Origin: Clavibacter sp. VKM Ac-2872
GTDB lineage: Bacteria > Actinomycetota > Actinomycetes > Actinomycetales > Microbacteriaceae
Direction of reading: 5' to 3'
NCBI RefSeq assembly: GCF_015351105.1
Contig: NZ_JADKRR010000001.1
Coordinates: 1,035,069-1,099,068, forward strand
DNA length: 64,000 nucleotides
Part shown: positions 58,736-64,000 of the stretch, piece by piece
Layout: each line of letters begins with the position of its first letter
How positions within the stretch are numbered: position 1 is the first letter of the stretch
Notes under the pieces: generated by a model
Database searches by the model: none
Told to the model about the DNA's origin: nothing
The model's input: the letters and a program-made list of their open reading frames with translations, nothing else
Translations under genes and position numbers: made by a program

Positions 58736-59374
58736 ATGCCTCCCACCCCTCGTCCTGCGCGTCCGGCGCGCCGTCCCGTCTGGTTGGATCCCCGCTTCAT
58801 CGTCGGGCTGGTCCTGGTCCTCGTGTCGACAGGGGGAGTGGTGGCGCTCCTGCGCTCCGCGGACTCCTCGGTGGTCGTCATGGCCGCGGGCTCCGCACTC
58901 GACGCGGGCACCACGGTCCACGCCTCCGACCTCGTGCCCGTGCGCGTCCGCATCGACGGCGCCGCCGACCTCTACGTCTCCCCGGACTCGGCCGACGGGT
59001 TCGTCGTCACGCGCTTCGTGGGCGCCGGCGAGCTCGTGCCGCGGTCATCGCTCTCCTCGGCGGATGCGCGCACCACCGCATCGGTCGTCATCCCCACGTC
59101 CGCGGGTGCCGACCACCTCGTCGCGCCGGGCACGGTGGTCGACATCTGGGCGGCCGCGGCGAAGGGCTCGGGCACGAACGCCTACGACGCGCCGCGCGTC
59201 ATCGTCTCAGGAGCCACCGTCACGCAGGTCATCCGCCCGGAGGGCTTCGTCGCGGACCAGGACCACACCCAGGTGCAGCTGACCGTGCCGCGTGAGGACG
59301 TGGCGGCTGTCCTCTCCTCCACCGACGCGCGTGACCAGATGACGCTCGTGCCCGTCGGCGATGCGGGGGCCTGA
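58736..59374 (+). CDS. SAF-domain membrane protein, CpaB/RcpC-like
   Basis: This 212-residue protein has one N-terminal span (about 20-42) after a Pro-Arg-rich start, and then a SAF domain: VVVMAAGSALDAGTTVHASDLVPVRV, GFVVTRFVGAGELVPRSSL. The remainder, VVIPTSAGADHLVAPGTVVDIWAA, resembles the RcpC/CpaB part of Flp/Tad pilus proteins, although no pilin, TadA ATPase or secretin genes are in the window. The CpaE-like ATPase follows after two bases, so the pair is likely co-translated. A role in an envelope or secretion structure is inferred. Confidence 0.75.
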   Translation: MPPTPRPARPARRPVWLDPRFIVGLVLVLVSTGGVVALLRSADSSVVVMAAGSALDAGTTVHASDLVPVRVRIDGAADLYVSPDSADGFVVTRFVGAGELVPRSSLSSADARTTASVVIPTSAGADHLVAPGTVVDIWAAAAKGSGTNAYDAPRVIVSGATVTQVIRPEGFVADQDHTQVQLTVPREDVAAVLSSTDARDQMTLVPVGDAGA

Positions 59375-59376
59375 TC

Positions 59377-60978
59377 GTGGCCTCGCTCATCCTCGCGCTC
59401 CCGCCTCGCGTGGAGGACGCGCTGCTCCGCGACATCGTCGAGGCCGGTCACACCGTCATCGCTCGCGTCACGGGCGGGGCGGAGGTGATCTCCGCGGTCC
59501 GGGCGACGACGATCGACCCCCTGCACCTGGTCATCGCGGCATCCCCCGCGACGCTCGACCGGGACGTGCTCGCCGCACTCGACGAACGAGGGGCGCGAGC
59601 GGTCGCGGTCGCGTCGAGCGAGGCCGATCGTCGCAACGCGCAGTCCCTGGGACACCACGAGGTCGTCGACGAGGGCGCCACGTGGCGCGAGATCGAGGCG
59701 CTGCTGCTCTCGGTACGTCCGCTCGGGGCGGCAGGCGGGATGGCGGCGGGCGTCCGTCGTGCGGACGCCGTGGCCGCGCACCTGGAGATCGATGCGCCCG
59801 AGCGCATCGGCTCGGGCGACGCACCCGATCGCGCCCGGATCGCGGATGCCGGTACCCGGCGGACCTCCCGCGGCTCCGACGGCCCCACGGACCCGCTCGA
59901 CGACCGGGACGGACCGGGCGGCTCCTCCCGATCCGAGGGCAGCCCGCGCGCGCGGTCGGCGGGGGACCGCCGAGCTCGGCCGCTGCGAGATCGTCTCGGG
60001 CTCGTCCGTCGCCCGCGTGTGCCGGCTCCGGTGCTCCGCGAGGAGGGGCGGGACCACGGCGACGTCGGCCGGGGAGAGAGGGTCGGCCGCGTGATCGCCG
60101 TGTGGGGCCCGCAGGGAGCGCCAGGGCGGACGACGACGGCCCTGGCCATCGCCGGCGAGCTCGCTGCGGCGGGCCGATCGGCTGTGCTCATCGATGCCGA
60201 CGTCCACGGCGGCACGGTGGCTGCCACCCTCGGCCTGCTGGACGAGGCGCCGGGCTTCGCCGCCGCCTGCCGCCTCGCCGCCGCCGACAGCCTCACGGTG
60301 GAGGAGCTGGAGCGGATCGCGCAGCACCACCCCTCGACGCGGGCCCCGGGGTTCTCGGTCCTGACGGGCATCTCGCGCCCGGACAGGTGGCCCGAGCTCG
60401 CCGAGGGGCGGGTCTCCGCAGTGCTTCAGGCATGCCGTGGCTGGCGCGACTGCACCGTGGTCGACGCGTCGTTCAACCTGGAGGACGACGAGGAGATCTC
60501 GAGCGACATGTTCGCGCCTCGCCGCAACGCGGCCACGCATGCTGTGCTCCGCGGCGCTGACCATGTCGTCGCCGTCGTCTCGGCGGACACGGTCGGTCTG
60601 TCGCGCTTCTTCCGTGCGTACGTGCAGCTCCTCGAGATCGTGGACCCGTCGAGGGTCTCCGTGCTCGTCAACCGGGTCCGCCCCAGTGCCGGGGGATGGG
60701 ATGCCGCCAGCCAGGTGCGACGCACCCTCTTCCGCTTCGGGAGCGTGGAGGCCGCGGCGTACGTCCCCGAGGATCGGGAGTCCCTCGACGCCGCGGTGCT
60801 GGCGGGGGCGACGCTCCGCGACATCGCCCCGCGATCGCCCGCGCTCGTCGAGTGGTCGCGGTTCACCCGCGCCACGCTCCTGCCTCCCGAGGACGCGTCC
60901 CGGCGCATGCGTCGGGCGACCGCCTCGCGGCGTCGAGGCGCCGACCCGGCGGGGGAGGAGCGTGCGCGGCCCGCATAG
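59377..60978 (+). CDS. CpaE/MinD-like P-loop ATPase
   Basis: This 533-residue protein starts with a receiver-like domain (about 1-115; LILALPPRVEDALLRDIVEAGH) without the phospho-acceptor set, a disordered linker, and a SIMIBI ATPase domain from 238. Its Walker A reads GPQGAPGRTT (244-253), so the usual lysine of GKT is Arg251. VLIDADVHGGTVAATLGLL is the Walker A-prime segment and CTVVDASFNLEDD the Walker B. The layout is that of CpaE and septum-site-like proteins. It follows the SAF protein by two bases, and the pdtaS promoter lies at its 3' end. Localisation of an envelope complex is a reasonable guess. Confidence 0.78.
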   Translation: MASLILALPPRVEDALLRDIVEAGHTVIARVTGGAEVISAVRATTIDPLHLVIAASPATLDRDVLAALDERGARAVAVASSEADRRNAQSLGHHEVVDEGATWREIEALLLSVRPLGAAGGMAAGVRRADAVAAHLEIDAPERIGSGDAPDRARIADAGTRRTSRGSDGPTDPLDDRDGPGGSSRSEGSPRARSAGDRRARPLRDRLGLVRRPRVPAPVLREEGRDHGDVGRGERVGRVIAVWGPQGAPGRTTTALAIAGELAAAGRSAVLIDADVHGGTVAATLGLLDEAPGFAAACRLAAADSLTVEELERIAQHHPSTRAPGFSVLTGISRPDRWPELAEGRVSAVLQACRGWRDCTVVDASFNLEDDEEISSDMFAPRRNAATHAVLRGADHVVAVVSADTVGLSRFFRAYVQLLEIVDPSRVSVLVNRVRPSAGGWDAASQVRRTLFRFGSVEAAAYVPEDRESLDAAVLAGATLRDIAPRSPALVEWSRFTRATLLPPEDASRRMRRATASRRRGADPAGEERARPA

Positions 60979-60981
60979 GCT
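60976..60981 (+). promoter_or_regulatory. candidate -10 element of leaderless pdtaS promoter
   Basis: TAGGCT ends six bases before the pdtaS GTG at 60988 and overlaps the stop codon of the previous gene. The same spacing occurs before galE and tetR, so a leaderless mRNA is predicted. Confidence 0.45.
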
Positions 60982-60987
60982 GTAGCC

Positions 60988-62490
60988 GTGTCCACGCTCA
61001 GCGATCTCGTGCATGCCCAGGGTCTGTCCTCCGACGCGGACGTCGAGTGGCTGCACCTCCTCGTCGGCGACTGGCAGCTCCTCGCCGATCTCGCGTTCGC
61101 GGACATCGTGCTGTGGGTCCCCACCGTGAGCGGCAGCTTCGTCGCGGTCGCGCACGCCCGGCCGTCGAGCTCGGCGACGCTGTTCTACCGCGACTTCGTC
61201 GGTCAGCCCATCAAGGCGGAGTGGCGCAAGCAGGTCACCGACGCGCACGAGACCGCCCGCATCATCGACTCGTCCGCGCCGGACTGGTACGAGGAGACGC
61301 CGACGCGGGTGCGGGCTGTGCCGGTGCTGCGTCGTCTGGCACAGGGCAGCCCCGAGGTCACGGACACACCCATCGCCGTGATCACGCGCCACACCAACCT
61401 CAGCGAGACCCGGACCCCGAGCCGCCAGGAGCTGACGTTCAACGAGTGCGCCAACGATCTCTTCGCGATGATCGCCGACGGCGACTTCCCTGACCTCGGA
61501 TCGCCTACCGGCCCCCGCCGGGGTGCGCCTCGCGCGTCCGACGGCCTCCTGCGTCTCGACGTGGACGGCATCACGACCTTCGCGAGCCCCAACGCCCTCA
61601 GCGCGTTCAACCGCATGGGCTTCTCCGAGGAGCTCGAGGGGGAGTCCCTCGCGGACGCCACATCGAGCCTCCTCACCGGCAAGAGGCTGACGGTCGACGA
61701 GTCGCTGCCGCTCATCGTCGCCGGTCGGGCGCCGTGGCGCACGGACATCGAGTCGCGCGGCGTCACCGTCTCGCTCCGCGCGATCCCGATCCGCAGCCAC
61801 GGCGAGCGGGTCGGTGCCGTCGTCCTCTGCCGCGACGTGACGGAGCTGCGCCACCAGGAGCGCGAGCTGATCACCAAGGACGCGACCATCCGTGAGATCC
61901 ACCACCGGGTCAAGAACAACCTGCAGACGGTCGCGAGCCTGCTGCGGATCCAGGCCCGCCGGTCGCACACGGAGGAGGCTCGGGAGGCGCTGGGCCACGC
62001 GCAGCGCCGGGTGGGCGCCATCGCCGTGGTGCACGACACGCTCAGCGAGGGGCTGAACCAGAACGTCGACTTCGACGCGGTGTTCGACCGCGTCCTGCTG
62101 CTCATCGCGGAGGTGGCCTCGGCGCACAACACGCGCGTGCATCCGAAGATCCTGGGCAGCTTCGGGATCCTCCCGAGCGCCTATGCGACGCCGCTCGCCC
62201 TCGCGCTCACCGAGCTCGTGACGAACGCGGTCGAGCACGGCCTTGCCGGGCGCTCGGGCGAGGTGGCCATCGAGGCCGCGCGCACGGAGGAGACCCTCAC
62301 CGTGAGCGTGCGCGACGACGGCGTGGGCCTGCCCGAGGGCAAGGTCGGGACGGGGCTCGGTACCCAGATCGTGCGGACGCTCATCCAGGGGGAGCTCGGC
62401 GGCACGATCGACTGGCACACGCTGATGGGCAGTGGCACCGAGGTGACCATCGAGGTGCCGCTGCGCTGGCTGGCCCCCGTCACGACCTGA
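60988..62490 (+). CDS. pdtaS: sensor histidine kinase PdtaS-like
   Basis: This 500-residue cytosolic kinase has an N-terminal GAF-like domain, a PAS-like domain (about 180-290), a HisKA_2 domain with EIHHRVKNNLQTVASLLRIQ (His306) and an ATPase domain with LTELVTNAVEHG, VRDDGVGLPEG and GLGTQIVRTLI. PdtaS signals to PdtaR, an RNA-binding antiterminator, in mycobacteria, where copper and nitric oxide are inputs; whether that holds here is inference. No PdtaR gene is in the window. whiB1 lies next to it in convergent orientation, as in M. tuberculosis. Confidence 0.92.
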   Translation: MSTLSDLVHAQGLSSDADVEWLHLLVGDWQLLADLAFADIVLWVPTVSGSFVAVAHARPSSSATLFYRDFVGQPIKAEWRKQVTDAHETARIIDSSAPDWYEETPTRVRAVPVLRRLAQGSPEVTDTPIAVITRHTNLSETRTPSRQELTFNECANDLFAMIADGDFPDLGSPTGPRRGAPRASDGLLRLDVDGITTFASPNALSAFNRMGFSEELEGESLADATSSLLTGKRLTVDESLPLIVAGRAPWRTDIESRGVTVSLRAIPIRSHGERVGAVVLCRDVTELRHQERELITKDATIREIHHRVKNNLQTVASLLRIQARRSHTEEAREALGHAQRRVGAIAVVHDTLSEGLNQNVDFDAVFDRVLLLIAEVASAHNTRVHPKILGSFGILPSAYATPLALALTELVTNAVEHGLAGRSGEVAIEAARTEETLTVSVRDDGVGLPEGKVGTGLGTQIVRTLIQGELGGTIDWHTLMGSGTEVTIEVPLRWLAPVTT

Positions 62491-62523
62491 GTCGGAGCAC
62501 CGATCGACGGGTGCGCCCGGACG

Positions 62524-62565
62524 ACGAGAGAGCCGGGCTGCCCGTGGGCGGCCCGGCTCTCTCGT
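62524..62565. terminator. bidirectional terminator between pdtaS and whiB1
   Basis: Positions 62524-62538 pair perfectly with 62551-62565 (15 bp), with a 12-base loop that can itself form a small stem. It lies between convergent stops. Confidence 0.75.
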
Positions 62566-62586
62566 CGGTGGTGCGTCGTGGGCGCG

Positions 62587-62835
62587 TCAGCTGGCGCGGC
62601 GGGCGCGTGCGGCGCGGCGCTTGAGGGCGCGGCGCTCGTCCTCGCTGAGCCCGCCCCAGACTCCCGAGTCCTGGCCGGTCTCCAGGGCGTACTGCAGGCA
62701 CATCTCGGTGACGGAGCAGCGGCCGCACACGGCCTTGGCCTTGTCGATCTGGTCGACGGCGGGTCCGGTGTTCCCCACGGGGAAGAACAGCTCGGGGTCC
62801 ACAGTCAGGCAGGCTGCCTTGTCACGCCAGTCCAT
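62587..62835 (-). CDS. whiB1: WhiB1-type transcriptional regulator
   Basis: This 82-residue protein holds four cysteines at 9, 37, 40 and 46, the same positions as M. tuberculosis WhiB1, then SGVWGGLSEDERRALKRRAARARR, the turn and basic DNA-binding tail. WhiB1 holds a nitric-oxide-sensitive [4Fe-4S] cluster and binds sigma A region 4. The ATG at 62835 has GAGGAG nine bases upstream. The 245-base upstream region has an AT-rich block (63025-63070), unusual for this window, which may hold regulatory sites of whiB1 or of the gene at 63081. Confidence 0.95.
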   Translation of the reverse strand: MDWRDKAACLTVDPELFFPVGNTGPAVDQIDKAKAVCGRCSVTEMCLQYALETGQDSGVWGGLSEDERRALKRRAARARRAS

Positions 62836-63080
62836 AGGGATGCTCCTCGGGTCGGTACTCGTTGCACGGCAGATCTGCCGCGGGATGGGGGTGGGGCGAG
62901 GCGTCCGGGAACCGCATCGGGACGGGGCATGTGGGCCCTCCTCGTGAGATGCTCAGCTTCGGGGATGCGTCCCTTGTAAGCTCGGTTCCGGATCTGCTCA
63001 CCACCCTGTGAACGAACTCGACCTCGAATATCGTCGCATAGAGCCAACGATCAATCAATAGCTTTGTATGGGAACGTGCT

Positions 63081-63512
63081 GTGACCGGAACCGGTGATGC
63101 CCTGGATCCGCGCGAGGACGCGGGTGCGCCCCGTCGATCTCGTGCCGTGGTCCTCCTCATGGCGATCGTCGCGCTCGAGGCGCTGGGCATGGCCGGCGTC
63201 ACGGTCCTCCTCGTCGTCGATCTGATCACCTCGACGCCGTCGTCCGTGGCCAGCGCCGTCGCGCTCATCGCCCTCGCCGCGCTCGCCGCCGTGTTCCTCG
63301 CGGCCGTCGTGCGCGGGATCCTCCGGGGTCGGAGCTGGGTGCGGCCGGCGGCCGTCACCTGGCAGGTGCTGCAGATCGCCGTCGGCGTGGGCAGCCTGCA
63401 GGGCGCCGATGCGCGTCAGGACCTCGGGTGGGGCCTCATCGTGCCGTCCGTGCTCGTGCTCGTGCTGCTGTTCACGAGGTCGGTGCTCCTCGCCACGCGC
63501 CGTCGCGACTGA
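63081..63512 (+). CDS. small membrane protein of unknown function
   Basis: This 143-residue protein has four predicted spans: VVLLMAIVALEALGMAGVTVLLV, a second near 52-76, a third around 90-105 and VPSVLVLVLLFTRSVLLA. The order fits small unannotated membrane proteins common in Microbacteriaceae. The GTG at 63081 lacks a clear ribosome-binding site. It is divergent from whiB1 and convergent with bcp. I cannot assign a function. Confidence 0.65.
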   Translation: MTGTGDALDPREDAGAPRRSRAVVLLMAIVALEALGMAGVTVLLVVDLITSTPSSVASAVALIALAALAAVFLAAVVRGILRGRSWVRPAAVTWQVLQIAVGVGSLQGADARQDLGWGLIVPSVLVLVLLFTRSVLLATRRRD

Positions 63513-63542
63513 GTCGACCCGCACCGCCTCGACACCCGCGCG

Positions 63543-64000
63543 TCAGGCGTCGACGCCGAGCTTCTTCCGCAGCGACGCGACGTGCCCGGTCGCCTTGACG
63601 TTGTAGAGCGGGAGGGCGACGCGTCCCTCGCCGTCCACGACGACCGTGGAGCGGATCACGCCCGTGACCTTCTTGCCGTAGAGCGACTTCTCCCCGTACG
63701 CGGCGTAGGCGCGGTGGACCTCGAGGTCGGGGTCCGACAGGAGCGTGAAGCCGAGCCCCTGCTCCTCGCGGAACCGGGCGAGGTCCTCCTGGGGGTCCTT
63801 CGAGATGCCGAGCACGCGGTAGCCGGCGCCCTGCAGGGAGTCCATGCTGTCGCGGAAGTCGCACGCCTGCGTGGTGCACCCGGGCGTCCCCGCCGCGGGA
63901 TAGAAGTACACGATGACGTCCTGGCCGCGGAGGTCCGAGAGGGTGACGGGCGTGCCGTCCTGATCGGGGAGGGTGAAGTCGGGGGCGGGCTGCCCCTTCT
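63543..64000 (-). CDS. bcp: thioredoxin-dependent thiol peroxidase Bcp, partial (N-terminus beyond window)
   Basis: The minus-strand frame is open from 64000 to a stop at 63543, giving about 151 residues and lacking only the first few. It reads QPAPDFTLPDQDGTPVTLSDLRGQ near the start, then FYPAAGTPGCTTQACDFRDS with the peroxidatic cysteine and a second cysteine five residues later, as in BCP/PrxQ peroxiredoxins. DLARFREEQGLGFTLLSDPDLEVHRAYAAYGEKSLYGKKVTGVIRSTVVVDGEG completes the thioredoxin fold. These enzymes reduce organic hydroperoxides using thioredoxin. Confidence 0.93.
   Translation of the reverse strand, partial: KGQPAPDFTLPDQDGTPVTLSDLRGQDVIVYFYPAAGTPGCTTQACDFRDSMDSLQGAGYRVLGISKDPQEDLARFREEQGLGFTLLSDPDLEVHRAYAAYGEKSLYGKKVTGVIRSTVVVDGEGRVALPLYNVKATGHVASLRKKLGVDA

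Overview
This 64 kb window is chromosomal DNA from a high-GC actinobacterium, most likely a Microbacteriaceae member close to Clavibacter (genus inferred from overall style, not from a search). The evidence is very GC-rich codon use with many GTG starts, two WhiB-family regulators, MtrA-MtrB-LpqB, an actinobacterial SecA without a C-terminal zinc tail, and a gene set matching the Mycobacterium tuberculosis manA-whiB2-manB-sahH-mtrAB-lpqB-hpf-secA-pdtaS-whiB1 neighbourhood (Rv3219 to Rv3260 region). I saw no rRNA, tRNA, insertion sequence, CRISPR array or prophage, and no gene-free stretch over 300 bases.

Region 1 (1-20.5 kb) is a cell-surface glycan locus. It holds the start of an ABC-2 polysaccharide exporter permease, all four dTDP-rhamnose genes (rmlD-rmlB on the minus strand, rmlC-rmlA on the plus strand), an epimerase-glycosyltransferase-glycosyltransferase operon, and a large YfhO-like membrane protein. 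Further genes encode two more family 2 glycosyltransferases, UDP-galactopyranose mutase (glf) with a GlfT2-like galactofuranosyltransferase, and a secreted repeat protein. Two GtrA-type flippase-like proteins and two O-antigen-ligase-like proteins complete it. Together they suggest a rhamnose- and galactofuranose-containing envelope polymer that is built, exported and transferred to the envelope.

Region 2 (20.5-31.6 kb) continues sugar metabolism: an acyl-CoA dehydrogenase, manA, galE, a WhiB2/WhmD-type regulator, a glycosyltransferase fused to a polytopic membrane domain, a DUF5719-like exported protein, a zincin-like protein without HExxH, a DUF3499 protein and phosphomannomutase.

Region 3 (31.6-36.2 kb) is a copper cassette (csoR, copZ-like, copA) with two CsoR-type operators, followed by S-adenosylhomocysteine hydrolase.

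Region 4 (36.3-48.3 kb) is the RDD/SpoIIM/DUF58/MoxR/DUF4350/DUF4129 membrane cluster. A GH3 beta-glucosidase, a sugar-type MFS transporter and a TetR regulator sit inside it. The MFS gene has a 14-bp tandem duplication that puts its best start out of frame.

Region 5 (48.4-64 kb) is conserved core: mtrA-mtrB-lpqB-comF, hpf, secA, an Rv3235-like gene, an unknown gene, a SAF-domain protein with a CpaE-like ATPase, pdtaS, whiB1, a small membrane protein and a partial bcp peroxiredoxin. Several genes have an actinobacterial -10 hexamer (TANNNT) only 6-7 bases before the start codon, which predicts leaderless mRNAs.
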